From Chamaea fasciata (taxonomy: Eukaryota; Chordata; Aves; Passeriformes; Sylviidae): a DNA stretch of 64,000 nucleotides. Positions 23,037-35,601 of this stretch are shown here, piece after piece. The notes under the pieces were generated by a model. The model saw nothing but the letters and a program-made list of their open reading frames with translations, was not told the origin of the DNA and did no database searches. Every line of letters starts with the position of its first letter. The first letter of the stretch is position 1. The position numbers and the translations under genes are program-made. The stretch covers positions 24,293,021-24,357,020 of the forward strand of contig JARCOQ010000008.1 of the NCBI GenBank assembly GCA_029207755.1, read 5' to 3'.

Positions 23037-24647
23037 AATTAAAAATAAAGGTCACCTTTAGATTTCAATCAAGATTAGAATTTCCCAGGTTCATGCTTGT
23101 TTTAATAAGGGGGCTGAACCAGATTGCTAAACTGAAACATCCTGGCCCACTGGGGATATTACAGCTTTGGAGTAAAATTTTGCTAAAGGCCCCACAGGTT
23201 TGAATTCTTTTCCAGCTATAGCTCAATTTTTCTCTTTGAACAAACCAGGAGCAAAGGTTGTGGCTGGTTAATATTGTGACTAGTTCTGTGCTTTGTGACA
23301 GTGTCCCTTGCAGTGTTTAGGGAAGAAGATTTAGAAGATTGGGTAGTCAGGGGTGAGGCTTGAACACGACTGCAGCTCTGGCATAACATGAAAAGCAACA
23401 AATGCTGTCTTGCCTCATTGGTTGAAGATTAATTTTAAATTGTTTTTATGCTTGCTAGCTAGGATGCTCCTTGTTTTATACCTTTGTAGAGATTGTTTCA
23501 AGGGCCATTTGAAGAAAAGAAAGTTGGTGGTAGAATATACTGAAAACCATCTTTGAGACAAGTCCACTTGTAGTACTTTGATACTTTCAGTCATTTTCCT
23601 GGAAAGAAGTCCATCTTCCTGAGGACAAAGCTCGATGGAAAAAAGGAGCTTTTCTCCTGGGCCTATAAAATGAAGCTGGAGTGCTACAAGCATGCTACAA
23701 CTTTTTCCACTTTGATCTTTACCTACTGGTTATAAACTGGTGGAGGATTTGTGCCTTGGAGGATTAGGATTGCTGCTGTTGATGTTTTGATTTCTCTCTC
23801 AAGGGAATAAGCTGCGAACATAAAAACAATTATTGTCACAACTGTCCCCATACAGAGAAACCCTTCCCTGAATCCAGGCACCAGTGCATATCTGGAGAAG
23901 AGCATGACAGAAGACAACCCTGTGGTAGCCCTCTGTTCTTGTAGTTTCAAATCACATGGATTACTCTGTATGTCATGTCTTTCCACTAATTTCTTCCTCA
24001 TGAACTGATCAATCACTTGATGAATGTGGTCTCCTGCGGCAAGGCACAGGTAAGTTACCTGTTGTGAGAGAAGCTACCTTTTTTTTTGTTTTGATCCTGC
24101 ATCCTACTAATTTAACTTGATACCTGCCCAGCCTCTCTTTCCCAGCATGAGTTGCACATAGCCAAAAAACCCCTCCTTTGGGACTGGGGTGGACTGTGGA
24201 GATAACCTCCTCTCATAAACTCCAGTGGGAAATTTTTCCCAGGGTGCTTCTAAGCTGGGATGAGACGAGTTTACAGAGTCCCAGAGGCCTGGATCAGAGA
24301 CACGACTTGGATCACACAGGGGCTGACATGTGACAATGTATGGGCAGGGCTGGGGTGGCACAACAACATGGACACTTCTAATGTCTTCTAATAAATCTCT
24401 TTTGAACATGACCTCCAGGGCATTTCTATTCTCACCAGGAAGACACATTTGATGTGACTGTTTTTATTTTTTCAGTAAATAAGTTGATCCAGCCCAGATT
24501 TTGACCTTTTACAGAATTAAAATCTAAACCAGTACACAGTGAACCTAGAAAGGATGAAAGAGATAGGAAGACATCTTTGCAAAATACAAAGACATTTGTT
24601 TTCCAACGAAGCAACTAAGCTTTAAGGTTTTGTGGACTATATGACAA
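23037..24647. other. Unique non-coding DNA, nothing recognised
   Basis: A 113-codon minus-strand frame (24448-24107) in a locally GC-richer segment is unrecognised. No repeat family assigned. Confidence 0.5.
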
Positions 24648-24675
24648 CACTAATTGGCAAGCACTAATTGGCAAA
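24648..24675 (+). repeat. Two-copy 15-bp tandem duplication
   Basis: CACTAATTGGCAA occurs at 24648-24660 and again at 24663-24675, a 15-bp period. The word includes ATTGG, a CCAAT-box core in reverse, so the duplication doubles a potential NF-Y site. Confidence 0.85.
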
Positions 24676-25492
24676 TTTAGAAACTAATCCTGCAATGCAG
24701 AAGTAAAATAGCCATTCAGTAATAATCCTTCTTGGAACAAAGACAGGAAATTCAGTATCTTTGCAGACTCCAGAGTTAGACAGGAGCCATGGTTTCATGA
24801 ACAGCTTCTCCAGGGATTGCATTTGTAAACCATAAGCAGATTAAGAAAACCCAGTCCTACAAAATAGCCTCATCACAGTGAATTTTCCCCTTACTTAAAT
24901 GCTATCTGCATTTGTGCTGTAAAATCTCCAAAAGTCGTGGTAGGATTGGAATATTCCTGCAATGGAATGTTTTGCTTGATCAAGCAAAGAATCGAGGAGA
25001 AAAAGAAAGGAGCTAAACAGAGATATTTCTTGCAAAACAAATAAATGGCAATATTTGGTTTGGATTTGGTTGGGCTTTTTCTCACCAAAACTGCTTCTAC
25101 ATGATTCTACTGTTCCGGAAGTCCTGGATTGTTTGCACATTTTTCTCTGCTATCACAGATTTCTTCTCAGCCACATTATTAGAAAATAGAAATATAACAG
25201 ACAAACAAGTAATTAGTAACCTAGAGGAAGTGGAAGAAGGAAAAACAAAACTGTGTAGCTGTGTTTTTCACCTGGGACTGGTTGTGCTAGCCAGGTGAAT
25301 GGCAGATAGAGCAAGAATGATCTATAATACACAAGCTGCAGAATCACTAGCTGCTTTTATGTCCATTTCTTTCAAATACATAAAGATCTGAGCTTCATGA
25401 ATATGCCTTATGAAGGTGAAAGGTGTAGGACTGGGGAAAATTGCTGTACCCATGTTACTGAAAACAATGTCTTTAAAGGGAGCCTACAATTG
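24676..25492. other. Unique AT-rich non-coding DNA, nothing recognised
   Basis: No repeat family or exon-like structure seen. TTCACCTGG and CCAGGTGAA (25267-25299) form a 9-bp inverted pair, within chance. Confidence 0.55.
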
Positions 25493-25600
25493 TAAGGAGA
25501 AAAAGATAAGAGAAAAAAAAAAAGAAGAAAAGAAAAAGAAAAGAAAAAAAAGAAAGAAAATGAGAGAATAAAAGGGAAAAAAAGGAAACCGAAAGAAAAG
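25493..25600 (+). repeat. A-rich purine low-complexity tract
   Basis: Almost entirely A and G, mostly AAAAG/GAAAA words, with a few T and C interruptions. Frames on the complementary strand are Phe/Leu/Ser-rich artefacts. Confidence 0.9.
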
Positions 25601-26809
25601 TCAACAGAGTTGGGGATAAATGGTACAGAGGCACAAATATATACGCAGGGTTATATAGAAGATTATATGTATTATAGATACAAGAGAAAAGATCTGCTAT
25701 AAAGCAGAACATAACCCTTATGTTGGTTCAGGAGTCTATACAGAATGCTCCCAGCAGATCAGGTTTGTCAGTGCCCTTCTCCCCAAAGAGCTGCTTTGAT
25801 CACTAAGAAGAAGACTAAAAGGAAACTTGACAGGAATGTTTAAATACTATTTGTGTTAACCAAATGAAGAACACACAGGTAAAAAACTACAGTCTCTGTA
25901 TTTTTCATGGAGGGTGAACAATGGGGAGTTACCTAAAATGAGAGAAAAAAACATGGAAGGTCAGACTTGAACTTGCTATGTGTTTAGACATGAAAAATTT
26001 ATGCCTGTTTTCACTATGAAAAGGAAGAAAAAAAAAATTCCCTGTCACGTCACTTTCTAGCTGCCCTTAAGATACCTTAAGATAGTTTTATCGTAATGGT
26101 TCTTCTTCTGATGTGGACACCTGCTCAGTGAGAACTATGCCGAGCTCACTAATTCATTTCACAGCATCACTGGTAGGAAGTTACATGTAACAAACTCCAG
26201 GCCATGTGCATGCAGATGTTTTTTTGGGGGGGAGAGGGGATGATGAATTACAATCACAGACCTTTTGGTTGTTTTTTTTTCCTAAAAGCAGTTGTCACAG
26301 CAAAAGTACCTGGTTCATAAACTGTCTGGTTTAGCAGAGGGATGCAGAAATCATACACATGGATAAACCTGATTTTTGGAGACATATTTAGGTAGCCAAG
26401 TTGTGCTAATTTCAGAGGGAATGAGACCTCCTGAACGCTCTAAGCACTATGCCATTTTCCCATCATATCTCAGAGCATTGTTCTTCAGGTTCTTACTCAG
26501 CTAACATCTCTTTAGTATCCTCCTTGGTTTGTTACTCGCAAGATTTACTCACTGCATTGAAACTTTGTTGTACCATGCCTTTCACTTGAGTTTCTTGCTT
26601 TTATATATCCATGTTCCATCCTTCTGTCACATATACTGGAACTTCATTCTGACCCCAGTATCAAAAGTTACTTTTTGACTTTTCTGATGTGGTTCCATTG
26701 GCTGAATACAGAGAATTTGACTTCTTTTTCTTTTTGAGAAAAGACTTTGGTCTTTTCTGTTGACCTTTTTTGATAACCTGTGTATCTGACAACAAAGCAA
26801 GAAGAAGGC
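25601..26809. other. Unique non-coding DNA, nothing recognised
   Basis: AT-rich, with short A and T runs and a G-run (about 26222-26240). No repeat family assigned. Confidence 0.55.
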
Positions 26810-26930
26810 AAGGAAGTGTTATCATGCCCATTTTAGGAAACTGAGGCAGAGCAAGGAACAGAATGAGAGAGCAGTTGTCTACATGAGTCACGTGAAGACC
26901 ACAGAGCATCAAGCTCTGATCTGTGAAGTC
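26810..26930 (-). mobile_element. Ancient MIR-like SINE core fragment
   Basis: The plus strand reads CCCATTTTAGGAAACTGAGG followed by CAGAGCAAGGAACAG and, further on, CATCAAGCTCTGATCTGTGA. This parallels the reverse complement of the MIR core (cattttacagatgaggaaactgaggcacagag...ggtcacacagc), with a small deletion in the ACAGATG part. It lies in the opposite orientation to the MIR-like piece at 19375-19515. Confidence 0.5.
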
Positions 26931-29439
26931 ATAGGGTACACTAAACCTAAACACTGAGATTTCCTTCTTTTCAGCAAATTACTAATGACTTATGTCTGGT
27001 GCTCCCTTATGCTAAGGTAGATTCTGATGTGATGATTGAAGACTCCTTACCTTGTTTTAGCCTTTTGTCTTCTGCAGATTTTTTCTCACAGTTTTAAAGT
27101 ATTTTACCTACGTGCAATTTTTGAGGTGAAATATGTTCTATAAAGATAAACATACAGAGAGGCCTTTCATGGTCCTAGCTAATTTAATCAGAATTCTGCT
27201 TCAAGTATCAAATCAGCCTTTTGCAAGTATCTGTAAAAAAGATTTGATGGTGGTGTGACAAAGGAGGACTGAATATCCACCAAAACCAGAGTAATTGTCC
27301 TCTGGACAAATACAGGATGCTAGGTGGTAAAACAAAGTCAAGGCCAGTGTTGAAGTCCTCAGACCCTGTGACCCCCACTGCACCAGGGACTCTTTCCATT
27401 GTCACAAGCTCACCTAGAATATGAACTTATCATATATGAAGCTGGCACCAGGCTACCTAGAAGGCATCTGGTTTTCTTTAATGTCTTCTTTTATTAGTCA
27501 CCTGTGAGGCCACTATAGCCTCACAGTTCCTGCATGCTGGGAGCCAGGAGTTCAGATATTACTTACACTAAAAAGCAATGACACCAACAGAAAATTGACT
27601 AAATTCTTTTTCCCATCTCCCCTTTCTCCTCTCATCTACCTGCAGGTGCTTCTGAAATAGAAATCTTTTGGATGCATCCCATGGGAGTCAGCGGCGTGAC
27701 TCCTGTGAGATTCAGGCGCCAGCTCTTTGGGGATGTTCAGATCGTATGTCTAGACAAGATAACATCCTTCTCTGAACCCAGGAGCTAACCCCTGGGGAAA
27801 CCATTATTCATGTATAAAATACCAAGAGAAACTTTCACTGCATGCAGCTTCCTTTTTCTTTCCCGCCTCCCCGTGGGAATTTACTTAGTTTAACCCTTTC
27901 ATCCCTATGAAGCAGCAACTTCCCTGCTTAAAGCCATTACCCTTTATCCTTCCACCCTTCAGGGCTCAGCACTCTGCACATGCAAAAACACTGTGTCTGG
28001 CTGAACAATACCAGGTGAGCCTTCAGCAGCAGCTTTAATGTGAAGTCCAAACACAGAGAGACGTCCTCCTTTGTCCATGGAGAACTGTTATTCTAAACCT
28101 AGAATAACTAAACCTCCAGCCCTGTCTGTAGAGCCCAGGTAGCACAAAACACCTGGCAGTTTGCCCTAAAAAAAGCACCTGGAGTTACTCCTGAGACAGA
28201 GGAATACCTTGAGCATACTAGAGTAATAGGGATATGCAAGACACAGAAGGGATACAAGTAATTTTATTCTGATCTACTTTCAGTAACATCAGGCCCCTGG
28301 AAATTCTTTTGATCTAGTGTAACTTTGTAAAGGTTGAAGAAGGGTTTGTATTCTGGGTGACAGCAACTGCGAGTAAAGCATCTCCCAAGACTAAGGAATT
28401 TGTAAAATCAGTGAATGTTGTTCTGCACATGCACTTTTCCCTGTATGTGCTGACCAAAGTGTTACACACACTTTTTTTCCATGGCCATGGACAAATGCCA
28501 CTGATTTTGCATGACCTAGTCTGACTGTGCAAATTTAGCAGCAGATCACTTTTAATCTGGTTACATGATTTTATTTAGTGTCTATCACCGATTTGTTACA
28601 CCATCAGATTTTTCCAAGGCCCTCAACACACGGAGGCCAGCTTAGTGTCTCTACTTTTTGGTTTCCCTCAGCATATTGTCCTTTTTTTCCTAAGGTTTTT
28701 GGTTTGGATTATAATGGTCAGAGAGGAAAACATAAATAAACATAGAAGAGTCTCTGTGAGAAGATTTGCTTTGATCTTGCAACATGGCAAGAGACATCTG
28801 TCCACAGAAACATTTGCCCCAGCAGTTCAGCTGTTGAAAGATGGAAGAGAGTTGCGTGTCTTTATGAGGTCAAGTTGGCAGAAGAGAGAAGAAATTTGGT
28901 CCCTCCAGTAACTGCTATATCCAGAAATTATCTGGATCTTGGATATGACTGATCATGTGCATTTATTTATAAAAGGCACTTGCAGGGAGCGGTAGCACTA
29001 TATTGCTCTCTTTTTTTACGTCTTGGCTGAGTAGAAAATGTCCCTTTTAGTCAGGCAGCATGTTTACACTCATCCAACAGTTCTCTCCATTTAAGAAAGA
29101 ACAAGTGGCAGTGGAGATAAGAAAATGGGATCCATAATAAATTATGCTTATTGAACAAAACAGCTTTTGTTTTGCTTCTTCTTTTCTTGTGCATTGAGAA
29201 CTGCAGCGATTTCACAACATCATGTCCGATTCATCACAGTGATAGAGGTCCATGACTGAATTAGAGAAGAAAAATTCTTGGAATTAACAATGTGGAAAAA
29301 TCAAAAATTTTTTTTATAAATGTTTCTACATTTAGAAAGAAGTGGGATGTTGCACTCTTACAACACAAGAATTGTGAACTCAGATCCGAGTCCATTAGTG
29401 ACTAAGTATGGTTTTAAACAACTTCAGTAAGGGATAAAC
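26931..29439. other. Unique non-coding DNA with a small CpG-bearing palindrome
   Basis: The only distinct point is GGAGTCA-GCGGCG-TGACTCC at 27684-27703, an exact 7-bp inverted pair in a short stretch with several CpG (also GGCGCC at about 27715). Elsewhere no repeat or exon is recognised. Confidence 0.45.
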
Positions 29440-31370
29440 ATTTTGAAATCAGTGAGCCTGGAAAACTTGCACCCAAGAGTCCTAAAAAGGTTGTCTGAAG
29501 ATCTCTCTAGCCAACTTATTTTAGTTTTGAATAAATCTTTTGGCCTACCCAGTAAATTCCAGTGGATCATAGAAGCTAATTTTGTGCCAATATGCAAAAG
29601 GCCAAGAAAGATAACCCAACCATTAGTCAGCCAGTTAGCTTGACACCAGTCTCAGGCAAAAATAAAAACCAAAAGAAAAAAAGTCGAAACCACTAAAACA
29701 GGAGTCAAATAATTAAAAATTAGAGAACAATTGTACTTACTGTCAGTGAATATGGTTTAATATCAATGAGCCATGTAGAACCAAGACAATTTCATTCTCT
29801 GTTGAGATCACTAATTTTGTTAGCAAATGCCATGGTAAAAAGATAACAGACTTTAAAGGATTGTGTCTTTCCCAATATCCTCATTTCAAAAGAAAGTTGC
29901 TTTGTCTCATTCCCATAAATTCTGCACTAAATTGGAGATGATTAAACTGCTGTATAAAAACCTCGTGAATTAGGGCACTTTTATAAATGAGGGTTTTCTG
30001 AAGAAGTTAGACGAGGAGATGAGGAAATCAAATCTTTTCCCAGTGTTATCCAATACCTTGTTCAAATAATACTGCAAGAACTAGCAGGAGTATTCACTTA
30101 TATTTTTATTTTTATTTTTTAAAAGCTCCGAACAATCCTCCCACACACAAACATTCCTGCCAGGCAAAGAAGCAATGGAAAAGAGTTAAAAAGTTTGAAT
30201 CTTAGCCTAACTTTAACTTGATTGAGAACAAAACCAGTATTTCAGCCTCTCATGGCTTACTAAAATTTAGAAATTTTTCTCTCTCTAAAGTGAAAAGAGA
30301 CATTGATGAAAAAGATCAAGATGCTTGATTAAAGCTAGCTATTTGAATTAAGTACGTACATGGGAACAAACCATTTTGGAGATACCCTCAATAAAGAGAA
30401 CTGTCTTCTGACAAGTGGTGGCTCTGAAAGGGTCATAATGGGCAAGTGATTGAACATATGGGAAAATTATACTCAGAGAGTAGTTGTCAATGGTTCACTG
30501 ACAAAATGGCAGGATATTGGAATAAAGTTTTACAGGCATTTGTTCCTGTTTCCTGTGCTATTCAATATTTTCATTAATGACTGAATGATGGACTTTTGGC
30601 ATTAAATTTGCAGATGACACCAACCTGTGAGTAACTGGAGATACTAGAAGGCAGGAGAAGATGTATTTAGTAGGATTATAGCAAATTGGAGAAATAATCT
30701 GAAAAAAAATAAGGTGACTGTCAGTAGGAATGCTTATAAATACGCATTCCTTAAGCAGCAACTATAATTTTCCCAGATACGGGATGAATAGTGCTCTGTG
30801 GGTAGTGAGGATCTTGGATTGCACTAGAACATGATCTGAACATGAGTCAATAGTGTCTTAATATTGCAAAAAAGACAAACAGTGTGGGGGATGCATAAAC
30901 AAAAGTGTCGCCTGCAAAATACATGCAGTAATCCTTTCCCAGAGTTCAACGTCGATAAAGCCCAGGCTGGAGGCTCTTCCAAAGTCCTGAGGGCAACTTT
31001 AGACCTCTGATGCCAACCAAGAGGCAAATCAACTGGAGGAAATTGAGAGGTGAGTGATAAGGTAGACAAATAGATGTTGTTCATCCTAGACCGTAGGTGT
31101 GTAAAAGGATGCTGCAGAAAGGAAATGGATGCTCCATTTCTTCATGCTTGTGGCTAGTCAAAGTCTGGCTTAAATGACAGGAAAGGATTCCAGTCAGGAA
31201 TGAGGGTAAAAAGCTTTCTAAGCAGAAGGCAGTGAATCACTCCCGTGCATTTCCTGGGACATTGTTTCCTTGGGAGGATTACTGGAGGTCTTTAAGAACA
31301 AATTAGAGAAACATCTGTAGGGATAAACAGCTGGAATTGATACTGAATTTGAGTAGCGAGGTAGGCTGGA
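29440..31370 (+). mobile_element. Very old CR1/L3-type LINE, about 1.9 kb, reverse transcriptase to 3' region
   Basis: The plus strand carries ordered CR1-like landmarks. At 29443-29643 an open frame reads NLHPRVLKRLSEDL and LNKSFGL...FVPICKR, the reverse-transcriptase N-terminal block (LHP.VLKEL...L..IFNKSL...VP.DW....V.PIFKK). Just after its stop, in another frame, come SQPVSLTPVSGK-like residues, the NYRPVSLTS block. At about 29750-29870 INEPCRTKTISFSVEITNFV matches the SC.TNLISF.DE.T.LV block. At 30561-30584 FNIFIND is followed by FADDTNL (30607-30627), the catalytic F-A-D-D box, in a shifted frame. At about 31230-31330 comes a decayed GG..TTTAAGAACAAATTAG block typical of the CR1 end. 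Many stops and frameshifts make it long dead. The 3' terminus is not clear and the boundaries are approximate. Confidence 0.8.
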
Positions 31371-34300
31371 AAGAAATCTTAAAGTCACTCTAATATATGA
31401 ATATTTTAGTGAAAGAAACAATTCAGTAGATGTTGTAACGGTACAGGAAGGAGCATTAATTAGAAGTAGAGTTGTGACTCTTATACAGGGATGAGCTTTG
31501 TATCCAGTGTCACTGCTCTTGCTTTCTTCAGCAGAATTATGTAAATTACGATGCAGAAAACATTTCATTGAGGCTTAAAATTTGCAGGGACAATGTAAAA
31601 TATATGTAAATTTGGTTTTCCTTTAGGCAATATCTTCAGTCAAAGAAAGTGGGAATATTATTTATATTAAAGAAAAATTTTGGTTTGATATTATCAAATA
31701 AATATATTTTATTTCTTGCTTTGAAATTATATTTTATATTAAAGTTGATATTTTTAAAGATAAAAGTTTCACAGAAGATTATAAAAGTGTTGAATTACTT
31801 CAAAATGAAGCCAAATAATTTTCTTTGAACCAGAATTAATTTTGCAATTTTTTTTCAAAAACAACATCCTAGTACAAAATAAAGTGGGGGTTTTTTCAGC
31901 AATATTTTATTTGGAGATGGAACAGAAAAGGTTTATTATTTTCTTGTTGTATTTGTCAAACCTTTTGAGACCTGTGTGAGCCTTGCTACATAGACGAAGC
32001 GCACCAGCTCTTTTCAACTACTTCTCGCAGCAGAGTCTTGATTAAGAATGCTGTCTCGCCGTAGGACTGCAGACTTTCTCTCTCATTCAGTAATTTGCAG
32101 CAGCCAGAGAGGAAGTTATTAAATTCCTCTATACTTAATATCATACAGAGGCATAAAAAACATTGAAAACTTTTCAAAAAGGACATTGATGGCCCAATAA
32201 AAGAAGTGGCAAACAAAATGTAGTGGTCTTTGATACCTAGGAAGCATGCCAGTAATTTCCTTAAATCTCAAGATGACTGATCTGTGATTTGCCAACATAT
32301 TCTTTTCCTTCTTTTCCTCTCTTCTATCATGTACTTCTTATGGATGTTACCTCCTATCAAGTGTAGTTAATCTGACTTATGTTACTCTAATCCTTCAGTG
32401 AGGAGTAAAATCAGATTCACCCATCTCTCTTCCACATCCTTTTCTGACTAGTCCAATACACTTGCTCCACAGCCTGCTCTTTACTCTTAAATCAGTGGAG
32501 GTCGTGGAGTTTGTGTGGGAGGGTTGAGCCTCCTCTCCTCTATCCCTCTTCTCACACCTATTTACATCTTCCCAACCCCCCTTCTCAGTCAAGCATGTCA
32601 ATGAGGAGATACCAGACTTTTCCTCCCTCAGTCACATGGGCTGCTGTTGTTCAGGCAAGAACTGCCTTTGAAGTGAGGGTATCAGGAAACTGTCCAAGAG
32701 CTGCAGAGACTCCCGAGGGTCACTTTCTGGTAAGAAACCCGGCAGGGTGTTTGCCTTGTATCTGGGGGCCTATTTAACTTCTGCAGTAGCTCACTTGTTC
32801 CTTTAAACGTGAGCCTTAAACAGGGCTCCTGCTTGAGGCAACTTCATAGCAGTTCATTTATTTATTTTGGGTTTTTTTGAAGTACAAGTGCCTATCTTCT
32901 CTCAGGCAAGACATGTAAAATCAACTGTCTGAGTTAGGTCCTGCTTGCACCAGGTGTCATTGACACCAGCTGGGAAGCACTAGGGATATCAAACCAGTAT
33001 AAAGTTGCTCAGAACAATACCCTGTGCTTTTCTTACTGAATCTCTGTACGTCCTAAGCAAAGCAAGCTAGCAAATCTGTAAAGCTGACATTCCTCCCCCA
33101 GTGCTCATTGGACATGGCTTTCCTTTTACAGACAGAGGAAATGAAAACAATTATTTGTCTTGAAATTACTCTGCAGTTTTAATTTAATTCTTTGGCCTGT
33201 TCATTCAGCTATGCCAACTCATTTTAGTCCCAGCAAGTTATGGGAAAATACAGTCTTGAAGGCTTTTCACAACAACCCTACTTTGAGATTCAGCCCAGGG
33301 AGCTTTAAGGGCTGATTCCTTCAAGTTCAGGGCATGGAATTATCCTGTTTTGATGGCCAATGGGAATGCAGATGACTCTCCTCTCCAAATATATGCAGGG
33401 ACCTGCAATTCCAGTGACTGTTTTTGCCCTTCATCCCCTCTCCTGACTTCCTCTTGATGCATCTGTTTCCACAGGGTTTTTCAGCTCCTGATTAAGATAT
33501 TGGTTCCTGAAGCTTCTCTCTCCTCCAGACTGCAACAGTGATCAAATACCTTTGATTGTCCGGAGCAGAAGGGACTGGTATCAGATCATCAAGGTTATTT
33601 CCTACTGTCAGCCCTGTCTTCTAGAAGATGTGTCCCACTCTCAACCACAGAGAATATGGACAATTTTGGGCCACTGGAGGAGCACTTCAACCACCCATCC
33701 TCCATCACCTTGTTGAATCATAAAAGGACTTTACAGGAATACTGACAATGAAGTAGGACTCTACTTGTGTAAAGTGGGACATAAATTATCCTTCAGAAGA
33801 GATTCAAGAGAAAAGAATAAACTCACCCATGCCAGTAAAAGGATTCCTGAGGATGAATCTGGCACGGTCCAGGGTGTATACATTTCAATATAAAGTCTGT
33901 GTAAATACAATAAGTTGCACAGAATATTTCTCCTGACTATAATTAATATCTTCAATGATATTTTATTCTCTCCCATTTCCCTCTGAATTAAAAAAGCAAG
34001 CAATTCAACCCACCTGAGAGCAAAAACAAGGTGCAAGGAATCTCTCTCTTCAAATAGGATGAGTGAGTGCTAATGTGAGTGTGTCACAAAGAAAAACTTT
34101 GCCTCTGAAAAGGGTTTTATGTTTCCCTGAAGCAAGGAGTAGCTGCATTTGTACCAGCTCCACAGCCTGTCTGATATTGATATGTCTTGTGTCATCTTTG
34201 AAAGCCTGCTTCTTTCTTCTGATAGATAAATATAACCCTAGATTATTTTCACCCATCTGAAGGAGAAATCATTATGAAATTAACCAGTGATCAACCAGAC

Positions 34301-34564
34301 CACGCGGGGAGCTCAGTAAGAGTTTTTAGGCTTTTTCAAATGGCTGGCTGTTCTCTCTCCATCTGGTTGTGTTTAGCTCTGAAATATAATTTTTGGTGCT
34401 GATCACTGCTGGGTAGACCATACAATTAAGGTATTTGAAAAACAAACATTTCTAAACCACTGATCATTGGGGAGATGACTTAGAAATGACAGCCCATTTT
34501 CCAAGAAGATGGTTAGGAAAGGGAACCTGAAAGCTTAAGATAACATTGAAAAGGAAACAGAAGA
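31371..34564. other. Unique non-coding DNA, AT-rich at its left end
   Basis: Sequence at 31600-31870 is strongly AT-rich with repeated TATTTTAT/ATATTAAAG words. At about 33560-33740 some words (AGAAGGGACTGGTATCAGAT) hint at a reversed CR1 terminus, but too little agrees to assign it. No exon or RNA gene seen. Confidence 0.5.
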
Positions 34565-34628
34565 AGTCCAGAGAGGGGGAAAAAAAAAAACAAAAGAAGA
34601 AAAAGGAAGCCAAACAAACAAACCCACC
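34565..34628 (+). repeat. A-rich low-complexity tract ending in CAAACAAACAAACC
   Basis: A G-run, then A(10) with C and G interruptions, ending with AAACAAACAAACCC. Simple sequence; no retroposon body recognised next to it. Confidence 0.8.
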
Positions 34629-35112
34629 CTCACAAGGATTTTAACTGCTTCTCTAGTACTTTCAGACTTATATTACTTGAATGTTTTAAGGAATCAGGCC
34701 TAGTTTCTGTGGATTTCTATGGCTTCATGCCTCTACACAAGAGATATGTACTGAAATTGGAATCTGTGACAGTTAGAAAACAGGAAATATTTGCAGTGAT
34801 AGGAGGAATTTCAGTCTGTAGGTATTTTTTTTTTTACTTACAATATCAAATTTCAAGCAGGAATGAGTGCAGGACTGAAGACCCAGAAACAAATTTGGAC
34901 CTGCCTCTCTTTACTGGTACCCTGCTGATTATTTCTTTTTTCCACCTAAACAGCTCAATTTGGCTCACCTCCCATTATCCTCAGGCAGCTTCATTTTTCT
35001 TCTTAAACGATTCCAAAACTGTTCATTGCTGAAGATAAGTGCCTGGTGCATTCTCACATGAAAAATGATTTAAAGTCAGGAAGTTTTTTACAGTTCCATT
35101 TTTACTATTTTA

Positions 35113-35601
35113 TCAGTTAACTAAGAAGATAGAGACAGTAGAAAAATAAAGACTCTGTGATTTGGTGGCTGGGGCAGGAGCACAAGTGTTCAGAAGTAAG
35201 CCAGAAATTAACAGTTCTGAACTATTGCAGGGGTCAGGTAAAAGTGTGAATGTCATTGAGGCAGTACTAAGTAATCCGTTTAAATCAAAAATCAGGATCT
35301 CCACCAGGGGAAGGCTCAACCAGTCCTCAGATGCAGAGGTAAAGCCCATCTCCAGTAATACCACTGCTATTGCAGTCAACAATGTTGTGAAAATAGTTAA
35401 GGATAGGACATATCTGGATTTCCTCGAAATCCATGGCTGCCTTTGACTGAGGAGAGAAAAGGTTTTGGATCCTGCAAAGAAAGGTGATGCAGAGGCCAGT
35501 GCAGAAGCCTCCAGAACCTGAGATAAACTTTGACTAAGCCTTTTAATACTTGGATGCTTAAGCAAAGATAACCTCCAAGGTTTTGGCAACCTTGCCCACA
35601 A
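35113..35601 (-). other. Longest open frame in the window (162 codons, minus), function unknown
   Basis: The minus strand is open from 35601 to 35113. A plus-strand frame in the same segment is open from 35150 to a TGA at 35444-35446, about 98 codons. I recognise neither translation. The sequence is not low-complexity. The length is about what chance would give as the longest frame in 64 kb of this composition, so length alone does not support a gene. It could also be an unrecognised repeat. Confidence 0.15.

Noticed and set aside
24107..24448. 113-codon minus-strand frame in a GC-richer patch
   Set aside because: Unrecognised, no exon signals, chance length.
25267..25299. 9-bp inverted repeat TTCACCTGG...CCAGGTGAA
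   Set aside because: Within chance expectation for a 15-nt loop, although each arm holds an E-box CACCTG.
27503..27525. 8-bp inverted repeat TGTGAGGC...GCCTCACA
   Set aside because: Too short to stand out from chance.
33560..33740. Possible reversed CR1 terminus
   Set aside because: AGAAGGGACTGG...AGATCATCAAGG is suggestive but the terminal CACAGAATC part and the rest are missing.
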